DNA from: Plebeiibacterium sediminum
GTDB taxonomy: Bacteria > Bacteroidota > Bacteroidia > Bacteroidales > Marinilabiliaceae
Reading direction: 5' to 3'
Length of the DNA: 64,000 bases
Assembly: GCF_026013605.1 (NCBI RefSeq)
Contig: NZ_JAPDPJ010000019.1
Span: 1 to 64,000 of the forward strand
Positions 1 through 8,947 of the stretch are shown here, piece after piece. Below the pieces are notes generated by a model. That model was not told the DNA's origin and made no database searches. It saw only the letters and a list, made by a program, of their open reading frames with translations. Both the position numbers and the translations under genes were made by a program. The first letter of the stretch is position 1, and the number at the start of each line of letters is the position of its first letter.

Positions 1-207
1 TATCAAAACGAAGTTTTACCAGTTGATGTTCCAAGATTTGGTATGACAGCAGGTTTACCTGTAACATTAGAAGGTCTTGTGGGAGCTAATGGAACAGTAT
101 GGGGATTAGATCATTTTGGATATTCTGGTCCATACACTGTATTAGATGAAAAATTCGGTTTTACTGCCGATAATGTATACGAACAAGTAACGAAATTGCT
201 TATTTAA
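1..207 (+). CDS. tkt: Transketolase, C-terminal fragment
   Basis: This is the 3' end of a gene that begins before the window; 68 codons in frame 1 end at TAA 205-207. The peptide matches the C-terminal domain of transketolase: the stretch GTVWGLDHFGYSGPY followed by EKFGFTADNV and a short amphipathic end is typical of the family. Transketolase moves two-carbon units between sugar phosphates in the cytoplasmic pentose phosphate pathway, the route by which xylulose 5-phosphate made from arabinose enters metabolism. The following gene is a secreted arabinofuranosidase, so an arabinose connection is plausible, but the terminator at 231-266 separates the two. Only the tail is visible, so the cofactor-binding part cannot be checked. 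Confidence 0.85.
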   Translation, partial: YQNEVLPVDVPRFGMTAGLPVTLEGLVGANGTVWGLDHFGYSGPYTVLDEKFGFTADNVYEQVTKLLI

Positions 208-230
208 TTAGTTAATTATTTTAGGACGAA

Positions 231-266
231 AAGCCGATTATGAATTTTTCTGATCGGCTTTTTTTA
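231..266 (+). terminator. Rho-independent terminator after transketolase
   Basis: AGCCGAT at 232-238 pairs with ATCGGCT at 253-259 and is followed by a run of T. It lies 24 bp after the transketolase stop codon. Confidence 0.8.
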
Positions 267-323
267 ATTAACTATAATTCTTTTGTATAAACCAGAGTGT
301 TGTGTAATATTTAAATCCAGGTT

Positions 324-2687
324 ATGACGAAAAATATAATGCTATTTTACTTGATTGCAGTAGTTGTTTTATGTACCAATTGCAAACAAGAGAATTCCAA
401 ATTAGAACCTTTCCAGTTAAGCGATGTGGAATTGTTAGATAGTCCTTTTAAAAAGGCAGAGCTAACAGATATGAATTATATCTTAGAGATGGATGTAGAT
501 CGTTTATTAGCTCCATATCTGAGAGAAGCCGGGTTAGAACCTAAGGCTGAAAGTTATACAAACTGGGAAAATACAGGTTTAGATGGCCATATTGGAGGTC
601 ATTACTTAACCGCACTTTCATTAATGTATGCATCAACAGGTGATGTTAGAATGAAAGAACGCATGGAATACATGATTTCCGAATTGAAAAAATGTCAGGA
701 TGCCTTTGGTGATGGATATCTTGGAGGAATTCCAGGAGGGTATGAAATGTGGAAGGACATTGCAAAAGGTAATATCGATGCAGGTTCTTTTTCATTAAAT
801 AAAAAATGGGTACCTCTTTATAACATTCACAAAATATACGCAGGATTAAGAGATGCTTATTTGTACGGTGGAAGTACTGTTGCAAAAGATATGCTCATTA
901 AACTATCCGATTGGGCTATTCAGTTGGTTGCAAATCTTAGTGAAGCGCAAATTCAGGACATGCTAAGAAGCGAGCATGGTGGTTTAAATGAAGTTTTTGC
1001 TGATGTGGCTCAATTAACAGGAGATTCAAAGTACTTACAACTTGCGCATCAGTTTTCTGATCTTAGTGTTTTAAATCCTTTGATAAACAAAGAAGATAAA
1101 CTAACAGGTATGCATGCCAATACTCAGATTCCAAAAGTTATTGGCTATAAAAGAGTGGCTGATGAAGAAAATAATCAGGCGTGGAGTGATGCGGCTCGTT
1201 ATTTTTGGGAAAATGTAGTAACCAAGCGTTCTGTTTGTATTGGTGGGAATAGTGTAAGAGAGCATTTTCATCCAATCGATGATTATTCAAGTATGTTGGA
1301 TAGTGAACAGGGCCCAGAGACTTGTAACACCTATAATATGCTTAAACTAACAAAGCTATTATTCATGTCAGATCCTCAGGGAAAGTATATGGATTACTAC
1401 GAAAGAGCTTTGTATAATCACATATTATCAACTCAAAATCCTGAAACAGGTGGGTTTGTATATTTTACACCGATGCGTACAGGACATTACAGGGTTTATT
1501 CTCAACCTCAAACCAGTTTTTGGTGCTGTGTAGGCTCAGGTCTTGAAAATCACGCCAAGTATGGAGAAATGATTTATGCACATCAGGGTGATGAATTATT
1601 GGTTAACTTATTTATTCCTTCAAAATTATCATGGAAAGAGAAAAATACTGAGATCATTCAGAAAACCAATTTTCCTGAAAGTGATATTGTGGAATTAGCT
1701 GTAAATCCAGAAAAAGCAACTTCTTTTAATTTAAAAGTTCGTTATCCATCCTGGGTTCATAAAGGTGATTTAAAAATAGAAATTAATGGAGGTTCTGTTG
1801 ATTTTAAAGTCCTGGAAAATGGTTACTTATCTATCGATAGAAAATGGAATAAAGGAGATGTAGTAAAAGTTGTTTTACCAATGCATATTCAGGTGGAGCA
1901 AATTCCTGATCATGAGCATTTCTACTCTTTTAAGTACGGACCTGTGGTTTTGGCTGCAAAAACAGATACCACTCATATGGACGGTATGTTTGCAGATGAT
2001 AGCCGTGGAGGACATATTGCTGCTGGACCAAAAGTTCCATTACAGGATATGCCTATTATCATGAGTGATCCAAATACGATTCAGAGTAAAGTACATGAGG
2101 TAGATGGAAAACCTTTAACATTTACGGTGGATTCATTAGTTTCTGATCACTATAAAAACTTGCAATTGATGCCATTTTACAATGTTCATGAGTCAAGATA
2201 TATTGTGTATTGGCAGAGTGAGACAAAAGATGGTTTAGCGGAGATTAAAAAGAAGATTGAGCAAGAAGAAAAAGCAAAGCAGGCATTAGAAGCCCAAACT
2301 ATTGATTTGGTTTATCCCGGAGAACAACAACCTGAATCAGATCATTTTGTTAAAAGCGAAAAATCGAATATTGGAGTATTTAATGGCAAACATTGGCGCG
2401 ATGCAACAGGATGGTTTAGTTATGAATTAAAAGATCCAAAAAAGGAGGCAAAAGTTTTAAGGGTAATGTATTGTGGTTATAATGGAGGACGAACTTTTAC
2501 AATTTTGATCAATAATAAGAAGTATAAAGATGTAGTTCTTGAAAATAACGATAATGTATTTTATACCATAGACTATAAATTACCTAAAGACATTGTGGAT
2601 TCATCAAATGGTAAATTAACGGTGAAGTTTGTTGCTGCTGAGGGCTCTGTTGCCGGAGGTGTGTTTGAAGTTAGATTAATGAAATAA
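324..2687 (+). CDS. GH127/GH146-type beta-L-arabinofuranosidase lipoprotein
   Basis: A 787-residue exported glycoside hydrolase of the DUF1680 superfamily (GH127/GH146), which removes beta-L-arabinofuranosyl units from plant glycans. The N-terminus is a short hydrophobic signal with a probable lipidated Cys20, in a lax lipobox. The (alpha/alpha)6 barrel follows, with family stretches such as NWENTGLDGHIGGHYL near residues 80-95. The Zn-Cys catalytic centre known from HypBA1 (Glu338, Cys340, Cys417, Cys418) is preserved here as Glu332 and Cys334 in ETCNTYN and Cys401-Cys402 in WCCVGSG. A beta-sandwich region and a roughly 130-residue C-terminal extension (about 660-787) complete it, closer to the GH146 layout. 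It is monocistronic between terminators at 231-266 and 2747-2780. The subfamily is my inference. Confidence 0.88.
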   Translation: MTKNIMLFYLIAVVVLCTNCKQENSKLEPFQLSDVELLDSPFKKAELTDMNYILEMDVDRLLAPYLREAGLEPKAESYTNWENTGLDGHIGGHYLTALSLMYASTGDVRMKERMEYMISELKKCQDAFGDGYLGGIPGGYEMWKDIAKGNIDAGSFSLNKKWVPLYNIHKIYAGLRDAYLYGGSTVAKDMLIKLSDWAIQLVANLSEAQIQDMLRSEHGGLNEVFADVAQLTGDSKYLQLAHQFSDLSVLNPLINKEDKLTGMHANTQIPKVIGYKRVADEENNQAWSDAARYFWENVVTKRSVCIGGNSVREHFHPIDDYSSMLDSEQGPETCNTYNMLKLTKLLFMSDPQGKYMDYYERALYNHILSTQNPETGGFVYFTPMRTGHYRVYSQPQTSFWCCVGSGLENHAKYGEMIYAHQGDELLVNLFIPSKLSWKEKNTEIIQKTNFPESDIVELAVNPEKATSFNLKVRYPSWVHKGDLKIEINGGSVDFKVLENGYLSIDRKWNKGDVVKVVLPMHIQVEQIPDHEHFYSFKYGPVVLAAKTDTTHMDGMFADDSRGGHIAAGPKVPLQDMPIIMSDPNTIQSKVHEVDGKPLTFTVDSLVSDHYKNLQLMPFYNVHESRYIVYWQSETKDGLAEIKKKIEQEEKAKQALEAQTIDLVYPGEQQPESDHFVKSEKSNIGVFNGKHWRDATGWFSYELKDPKKEAKVLRVMYCGYNGGRTFTILINNKKYKDVVLENNDNVFYTIDYKLPKDIVDSSNGKLTVKFVAAEGSVAGGVFEVRLMK

Positions 2688-2746
2688 TAAAATAAGGCCC
2701 TAAAAAAAGATATAAGAATTAATTTTTAGGCATCAAATTATAAAGG

Positions 2747-2780
2747 AAGGTCAATTCTCAATAGGGGATTGACCTTTTTT
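2747..2780 (+). terminator. Rho-independent terminator after the GH127/146 gene
   Basis: AAGGTCAAT at 2747-2755 pairs with ATTGACCTT at 2768-2776, followed by a T run. It lies about 60 bp after the stop codon. Confidence 0.85.
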
Positions 2781-3103
2781 ATATTGTTGATTGTTGGTTT
2801 CAGACGTTGGATGAATTTTTTTTGTAGTAAAAAAGGAAAACCAAAGTCTTTAGATAGTCATAATTTTTATCGGATTTTAGTTAGATTAAGCAGAACCTGT
2901 GAAATTCATTCCAAAGTATTAATAATCACATGGAAACAATAAAAAATACATAGATTATTTTTTGAATTTTAGATCATTATTACTTAATTGAACTATTGAC
3001 ATATTATATCTATAGTTTTAAAAAAATACCAATTATAATAAGAATCTGTAACTTTAGATCTTTGTATCTATGGTGTCAGAGTATTATTTTATAATATATA
3101 GAT
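2781..3103. other. Non-coding AT-rich spacer
   Basis: This is the largest part of the 607-bp gap between the GH127/146 gene and the sigma factor. I see no convincing ORF, repeat or RNA in it. The promoter candidate for the sigma gene follows at 3105-3136. Confidence 0.5.
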
Positions 3104-3104
3104 A

Positions 3105-3136
3105 TTGTAAATTGTAACATAAATAGCTTACTTTTG
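3105..3136 (+). promoter_or_regulatory. Candidate promoter of the locus C sigma gene
   Basis: TACTTTTG at 3129-3136 fits the Bacteroidetes -7 consensus TAnnTTTG. TTG at 3105-3107 lies 21 bp upstream, which fits the -33 element. The start codon of the sigma gene is 158 bp downstream, implying a long leader of about 150 nt. Confidence 0.5.
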
Positions 3137-3294
3137 TAGTAAAGTGTAATTCTAAATCTCCGTTTAGTCATTAGTTAACAAATAATCTTTAAGTTTTAGA
3201 AAATAAATCCTGTCGAGTACAACAACAAAAGTAGATTTGATGTTAACAAATACATTGAGTAAGTTGATGGATAATTAAATATTGAGAGTTTATA

Positions 3295-3864
3295 ATGGAT
3301 AATAAAAGCCTTCTTGTTAGTTTATCAAAAGGAGATGTAAATTCTTTTAATCGTATTTATAGGGATTATTATGATCGTATTTATCGTTTTGTATATCAAA
3401 CTATATCAAATAGAGAAGATACAGAGGAAATTGTTCAAGAAGTTTTTATTAAAATTTGGGATAAGAAGTGTGAGCTTGACCCAAATAAATCTTTTAATTC
3501 ATATATCTATACAATTTCCAAAAATTGTATTAATGATTATTTAAGACGAGTTTTAAGAAGTAAGAAATATATCGAAGAGATTATTTCAGAGTTTTCATTG
3601 ATAGATAACCAATTGGAAGATATTGTAAATTATCGAGAAACAGAAAAAGTGATAAAACTACTAATTGATAAACTTCCCGCAAAAAGAAGAGAGGCATTTG
3701 AATTAAGTAGATTTAATGGAAAAACTTATCGTGAAATATCAAGGATCATGAATATTTCGGAGAATACCGTAGACACCCATATTCGAAAATCTTTGATATG
3801 GCTTAGGAAAGGACTTGTAAATTTATCTTCATTTTTAGTTCTTATAAATTCTTTATTAAAATAA
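3295..3864 (+). CDS. ECF-type RNA polymerase sigma-70 factor (locus C)
   Basis: A 189-residue cytoplasmic sigma factor of the Bacteroidetes PUL-associated ECF group. Region 2 occupies about residues 15-75 and contains the core-binding stretch EEIVQEVFIKIWDKK. Region 4 occupies about 115-172, with the helix-turn-helix YREISRIMNISENTVDTHIRK. There is no region 3, as expected of ECF factors. Partners are the FecR-like anti-sigma 217 bp downstream and the STN-bearing SusC after it, the usual trans-envelope signalling set: ligand in SusC, to FecR, to sigma release. In Bacteroides such sets often control loci for host glycans or proteins. The gap to fecR suggests that the anti-sigma and transport genes have their own promoter. 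Confidence 0.93.
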   Translation: MDNKSLLVSLSKGDVNSFNRIYRDYYDRIYRFVYQTISNREDTEEIVQEVFIKIWDKKCELDPNKSFNSYIYTISKNCINDYLRRVLRSKKYIEEIISEFSLIDNQLEDIVNYRETEKVIKLLIDKLPAKRREAFELSRFNGKTYREISRIMNISENTVDTHIRKSLIWLRKGLVNLSSFLVLINSLLK

Positions 3865-4036
3865 TCTACGAAAACTTTACTTACTATAGTTTCTTCCTTT
3901 TTTTTGTCAATACTCTCTTTTATTATCTCTCAATTATGTTTTTTAAAGGGTAATGAAAAGAAAAATACGACATATGGTTTTGTTGTTTTGTAAAAAAAAG
4001 GGGGTGAAATCTAAAAAAAATAAATATTCGATCACG

Positions 4037-4060
4037 GAACTTTAAAGTTCAATCGTATTA
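4037..4060 (+). promoter_or_regulatory. Palindrome plus AATCGTATTA upstream of fecR (locus C)
   Basis: GAACTTTAAAGTTC at 4037-4050 is a perfect 14-bp palindrome. It is followed at once by AATCGTATTA (4051-4060), 21 bp before the fecR start. A similar AATCGTCTTA stands upstream of the other fecR gene at 51993-52002. It may be the target of the cognate ECF sigma, which is inference. The rest of the 3865-4081 spacer shows only a weak hairpin with a T run near 3868-3912. Confidence 0.3.
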
Positions 4061-4081
4061 TAATATATAACATTTAATTAA

Positions 4082-5182
4082 ATGAGCTATAAAGATAAAA
4101 TTGAGCAAATATTAAGTCAGAAAAGAATAAAGGCTGATAGAATTAAAGATTTGGAAAAATTTTTAGATCAATTTGAATCTGATAAGGAAATTGATATATG
4201 GCTCAGGAACAAATGGAATACGTCAAATAATTTAATTGATGAGAACCTGAAGAATAAAAAGTTAACCGTAATAAAAAGAGCTGTAGTAAAAATTGTAAGT
4301 ATGGCTGCAATTATTGCAGGTATACTATTTTTAATTAATTATGGTGAGGGTAATCATTCGAAAAACAATAGAATAGCTGAAGTTGAAATTCCTAATGAAT
4401 TTAGAGAGGTTATTTTACAACGTGATCAACAGGTTTATAATTTATCAGATAGTTCAATTAATATAAATGAGAATCTGGTTTGCATGCAAGGGAATGATAA
4501 AAATTTAAAAATGAGCTCTGTCCGTGTTGATACGCTAAAACAGCAAACGTGGAGTACATTAAAAGTTCCTATTGGTAAAGACTATTATGTAGAATTATCA
4601 GACGGAACAAAAGTTTGGTTAAATGCTTGTAGTGAGTTTAAGTTTCCTGATTATTTTCGAAAAGGAAAGAGAGTTGTAGAATTAAATGGGGAGGCATATT
4701 TCGAAGTTCAATCAGATGTTACGAATCCATTTTTTGTAAAAACAGGAGATTCTCAAGTTATAGTAACAGGCACAAAATTTAATGTATATCATTATTTAAG
4801 CGAGGTAGAAAACGCAGTTACACTAGTAGAAGGTAAGGTCACGGTTGAAACCTCTAAAAATAAATTTATATTAAAGCCTGGAGAACAATTTTTAAATAAT
4901 AATAATAATGTAGCCAAGATTGTTGAAGTTGATGCGGATAAATTTACATCTTGGAAAGACGGAATGTTTGAGTTTAATAATCTATCTCTAAAAGAAATTT
5001 CGTTGCGTATCGAAAAATGGTATAATATAAAGTTTGATTTTGAAGATATTAATATATCAGGTCATAGATTTACAGGTATGATAAAAAAGGATAAATCAAT
5101 CGATTATTTTATCACAGTATTGCAGAAAACAACAAACTTAAAATTTGAAATAAAGGAAAATATAGTAATTGTAAAAAATTAA
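4082..5182 (+). CDS. FecR-family anti-sigma factor (locus C)
   Basis: A 366-residue inner-membrane anti-sigma factor. An N-terminal cytoplasmic helical region (1-62) would hold the ECF sigma. One membrane helix lies at about 67-87. A periplasmic FecR domain follows at about 155-255, with the family stretch VELSDGTKVWLNA followed by LNGEAYFEV. The C-terminus (about 295-366) is the STN-like DUF4974 domain. The product should relay a signal from the STN domain of the SusC encoded 37 bp downstream to the sigma factor encoded upstream. It is probably cotranscribed with that susC gene. Confidence 0.92.
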   Translation: MSYKDKIEQILSQKRIKADRIKDLEKFLDQFESDKEIDIWLRNKWNTSNNLIDENLKNKKLTVIKRAVVKIVSMAAIIAGILFLINYGEGNHSKNNRIAEVEIPNEFREVILQRDQQVYNLSDSSININENLVCMQGNDKNLKMSSVRVDTLKQQTWSTLKVPIGKDYYVELSDGTKVWLNACSEFKFPDYFRKGKRVVELNGEAYFEVQSDVTNPFFVKTGDSQVIVTGTKFNVYHYLSEVENAVTLVEGKVTVETSKNKFILKPGEQFLNNNNNVAKIVEVDADKFTSWKDGMFEFNNLSLKEISLRIEKWYNIKFDFEDINISGHRFTGMIKKDKSIDYFITVLQKTTNLKFEIKENIVIVKN

Positions 5183-5219
5183 TAATCCAATCAATATTTA
5201 ACTAATTAGAAAATAGCCA

Positions 5220-8200
5220 ATGAAGAAATTTAAAACATTTCTACCTGGACTAGATAAGTTCAGGTATCGGGGAAAATACATTCTTTTGAGAATGATAGTG
5301 GTAGTTTTTATGTTGTTGATATCCAGTATGTATGATGTAGTGCTTGCTATGGAACAGCATGATATTTACATTGTAGATCGCCAACAAAAAATAGAAAAAA
5401 TTTTTGAGGAAATTAACAGTCAGACCGGGTTAACTGTAATTTACAATAACGATAAGCTTAATAAAGACAAAGTAATTAATTTGCCAGATAATAAAATGGA
5501 AATTAATGCTTTGATGTATTGTGTATTAAAGGATGAAGGTCTGAGTTATGAAATAAATAGTGATTACATAATAGTGAAACCTGAACCTATTATTATTTCA
5601 AATGCAGTGCAACAAAAGGACGGAAATATAAGTGGTACTGTAGTTGATGATGTAGGTGAACCGTTACCTGGAGTTGCAGTTATTGTAAAAGGAACTCAAA
5701 TTGGAACAGCAACTGACGTTGAGGGACATTTTAATTTAACTTTACCTGAAGGAAAAGCAACTCTGGTTGTTTCATTTATCGGTATGCAACCAAAAGAAAT
5801 TTCAGTAAAAGGAGGTACAATTATAAAAGTTGTACTAGAGCCAGATGCTACAGACCTTGATGAAGTAGTTGTAACCGGAATGGTTTCAACAGACAAGAGA
5901 CTCTTTACTGGAGCCAGTCAGAAGATAGCTGCTCAGGATGTAAAAATAGCGGGACTTGCAGATGTGAGCCGTGGATTGGAAGGAAGAGCAGCAGGGGTTT
6001 CAGTACAAAATGTATCAGGAACCTTTGGTACTGCTCCTAAAATTAGAGTCAGGGGTGCAACATCAATATATGGAAACTCTAAACCATTGTGGGTTGTAGA
6101 TGGTGTTATAATGGATGATGTTGTTGAAATGAGCTCTGATGACTTATCTTCAGGAGATGTAAAAACACTTATTAGTTCAGCTATTGCAGGATTAAACTCA
6201 GAGGATATTGAGAGTTATGAAATATTAAAAGACGGTTCTGCAACTTCAATTTATGGTGCGCGAGCCATGGCTGGTGTAATCGTAATTACAACAAAAAAGG
6301 GTAGAGCAGGAGTAAGTAAGATTAGTTATACAGGAGAGTATACATACCGTTTAACGCCTTCTTATGGCGATTTTAATATTATGAACTCTCAGGAGCAGAT
6401 GTCTGTTTATGAAGAGATGCGTGAGGCAGGTTGGTTAAACTACGCTGATGTGGCCAACGCTAGCGAGAGTGGAATATATGGTCGGATGTACAATCAATTG
6501 AATCAATTGGATGAGAATGGTAACTTTGTGTTGCCCAATACGCCGGAGTCAATTGCAGCTTTTTTGAGAAATGCTGAGTACAGGAATACAGATTGGTTTG
6601 ATGAATTGTTTAAGCAAAATGTGATGCATAACCATTCAGTTAGTATTTCTTCGGGAAATGACAGGTCAACTTATTATGCATCATTGAGTGCTCTAGTTGA
6701 TCCGGGTTGGACATTAGATAGTAAGGTTAATCGTTATACTGCAAATTTGAATTCAAGTTTTGATATTAGAGATAACCTTAAACTGAATATTATTACTAAT
6801 GGTTCGTATCGTAAGCAAAAAGCACCCGGTACTTTATCACAAAATAAAGATGTGGTAACAGGTGAAGTTAAGCGCGATTTTGACATTAATCCATATTCTT
6901 TTGCATTAAATTCATCACGAACTTTAGATCCGAATGTGAGCTATATTAGGAATTATGCTCCTTTTAATATTAAAAAGGAGTTGAAAGAAAATAGTATAGA
7001 CCTGAATGTTGTGAATGTTAAATTCCAATCAGAACTAAAGTGGAAACCTTTTTCTAATTTAGAGTTATCTGCATTGGGAGCATTAAAATATCAGTCAACA
7101 TCACAGGAACATGATATCACTGAGTTTTCTAATCAGGCAGAGGCATATAGGGCAATGGGAAATACAACAATTCGCGACAAGAACCCGTTTTTATATACTG
7201 ATCCAGATGACCCTTACGCATTACCTGTTACGGTATTACCTCAAGGAGGTATTTATAAAAGAACAAATTATTCGATGTTAGGTTACGATTTTAGGGCTAC
7301 AGCTTCCTATAAAAATGTTTTTAAAGATGTACATATTGTAAATATATATGGGGGCACAGAAGTTAATTATGCTGATCGTGAACAGAATAATTTTACAGGC
7401 TGGGGTATGCAATATTCTATGGGAGAAATACCATTTTATTCATACGAACTATTTAAAAAAGGAATAGAGGACAATAACTTATATTATGGTATATCTAATA
7501 CAAGATATCGCAACGTAGCCTTTTTTGCTAATGGAACTTACTCATTTAATAGAAAATATACATTGAATGGAACAATTCGTTATGAAGGGTCAAATAAATT
7601 AGGAAAATCTCGAAGCGCAAGATGGTTACCAACTTGGAATGTTTCGGGAGCATGGAATGTTGATGAAGAACAATTTTTTGAAAGTTTGAGACCAATACTG
7701 TCGCATCTAACATTAAAAGCATCCTATAGTTTAACTGCAGATAGGGGACCTTATAATGTAACAAATTCATTAGTATATATTGATAGCCAAACACCGTGGA
7801 GACCTTCTGCCGGCGTAAAAGAAAGTTCTTTATATATTAAATCTCTCGAAAATAGTGAATTGACTTATGAAAAGAAGCATGAACTTAATTTTGGTTTAGA
7901 AATGGGATTTCTAAACAATCGTTTAAATACTACTTTCGATATTTATAAAAGAAATAATTTTGACTTAATAGGTATTGTTAATACACAGGGATTAGGAGGA
8001 GAAGTAGCTAAGTATGGAAATGTTGCCTCAATGGAATCAAATGGTTATGAATTGTCTATATCTTCAACTAATGTTAAAACGCAAAACTTTAAATGGCAGA
8101 CTAATTTTGTATATTCAAAAGTAAAAAATGAGGTTACAGAATTAGAAACAACTTCAAGAGTTATAGACTTAGTAACAGGTAATGGATTTGCGAGAGAAGG

Positions 8201-8879
8201 CTATTCTGTTAGATCAATTTTTTCTATACCATTTAAAGGTTTAAATGATGAAGGATTACCTACTTTTATAAATCAAAGTGGCGAAACAACAACTTATGAT
8301 GTATACTTTCAAGAGCGTGATAATTTAGATTTTCTTGAATATTCAGGTTCTGCCGATCCAACAGATATTGGAAGTTTAAACAATACTTTTACTTATAAAG
8401 GTTTGCGTTTAAATGTATTTATGACGTACTCATTTGGAAATGTAATTCGTCTAGATCCAGTTTTTAAGAGCTCATATTCCGATTTGGATGCCTTACCTCG
8501 TGAATTTAAAAACAGATGGGTGGCTCCTGGGGATGAGAAATATACAGATGTGCCCGTGATTGCAACGAAAAGACAGCAGAACAATATTGGTTCATCTGAT
8601 TTAGCAACAGCATATAACGCTTATAATTATTCTTCTGCACGAATTGCCAAAGGAGATTTTGTTCGTATGAAGGAAATTTCTCTTTCGTATGATTTTTCAA
8701 AAGAGTTGTGTAATGCACTTAAGGTGAGCAATCTGTCTGTTCGTTTACAAGCAACTAACCTGTTTTTGATTTATTCGGATGATAAGCTTAATGGACAAGA
8801 TCCGGAATTTTTTAATGCCGGAGGTGTTGCTGTACCTGTTCCAAAACAATACACTTTTACTCTAAAACTGGGATTGTAG
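5220..8879 (+). CDS. SusC/RagA TonB-dependent transporter with STN domain (locus C)
   Basis: A 1219-residue outer-membrane transporter. A long basic N-region precedes the signal helix (about 20-44). An STN signalling domain (about 48-120) contacts the FecR anti-sigma. A carboxypeptidase-D-like beta-sandwich (about 136-222, GEPLPGVAVIVKGT) and the TonB-box-like segment DEVVVTGM come next. The plug (about 230-370) contains SIYGARAMAGVIVITTKKG, and a 22-strand barrel ends in an aromatic-rich C-terminal strand. Together with the SusD downstream it forms the import pair. The following metallopeptidase and DUF4302 genes argue for peptide or protein ligands, as in RagAB-type systems, rather than a glycan. 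The substrate is inferred only. Confidence 0.93.
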   Translation: MKKFKTFLPGLDKFRYRGKYILLRMIVVVFMLLISSMYDVVLAMEQHDIYIVDRQQKIEKIFEEINSQTGLTVIYNNDKLNKDKVINLPDNKMEINALMYCVLKDEGLSYEINSDYIIVKPEPIIISNAVQQKDGNISGTVVDDVGEPLPGVAVIVKGTQIGTATDVEGHFNLTLPEGKATLVVSFIGMQPKEISVKGGTIIKVVLEPDATDLDEVVVTGMVSTDKRLFTGASQKIAAQDVKIAGLADVSRGLEGRAAGVSVQNVSGTFGTAPKIRVRGATSIYGNSKPLWVVDGVIMDDVVEMSSDDLSSGDVKTLISSAIAGLNSEDIESYEILKDGSATSIYGARAMAGVIVITTKKGRAGVSKISYTGEYTYRLTPSYGDFNIMNSQEQMSVYEEMREAGWLNYADVANASESGIYGRMYNQLNQLDENGNFVLPNTPESIAAFLRNAEYRNTDWFDELFKQNVMHNHSVSISSGNDRSTYYASLSALVDPGWTLDSKVNRYTANLNSSFDIRDNLKLNIITNGSYRKQKAPGTLSQNKDVVTGEVKRDFDINPYSFALNSSRTLDPNVSYIRNYAPFNIKKELKENSIDLNVVNVKFQSELKWKPFSNLELSALGALKYQSTSQEHDITEFSNQAEAYRAMGNTTIRDKNPFLYTDPDDPYALPVTVLPQGGIYKRTNYSMLGYDFRATASYKNVFKDVHIVNIYGGTEVNYADREQNNFTGWGMQYSMGEIPFYSYELFKKGIEDNNLYYGISNTRYRNVAFFANGTYSFNRKYTLNGTIRYEGSNKLGKSRSARWLPTWNVSGAWNVDEEQFFESLRPILSHLTLKASYSLTADRGPYNVTNSLVYIDSQTPWRPSAGVKESSLYIKSLENSELTYEKKHELNFGLEMGFLNNRLNTTFDIYKRNNFDLIGIVNTQGLGGEVAKYGNVASMESNGYELSISSTNVKTQNFKWQTNFVYSKVKNEVTELETTSRVIDLVTGNGFAREGYSVRSIFSIPFKGLNDEGLPTFINQSGETTTYDVYFQERDNLDFLEYSGSADPTDIGSLNNTFTYKGLRLNVFMTYSFGNVIRLDPVFKSSYSDLDALPREFKNRWVAPGDEKYTDVPVIATKRQQNNIGSSDLATAYNAYNYSSARIAKGDFVRMKEISLSYDFSKELCNALKVSNLSVRLQATNLFLIYSDDKLNGQDPEFFNAGGVAVPVPKQYTFTLKLGL

Positions 8880-8947
8880 AGGATATTTATTTTTATATTA
8901 AAAAATGTGTATTTAAGATTGTTTTATAATTGAATAATATTATTTTA

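Noticed and set aside
4036-4043. GGAACTT as a sigma-E type -35 box
   Set aside because: The distance to the CGT core is only 11 bp, too short for a normal ECF promoter; the palindrome explains the sequence equally well.
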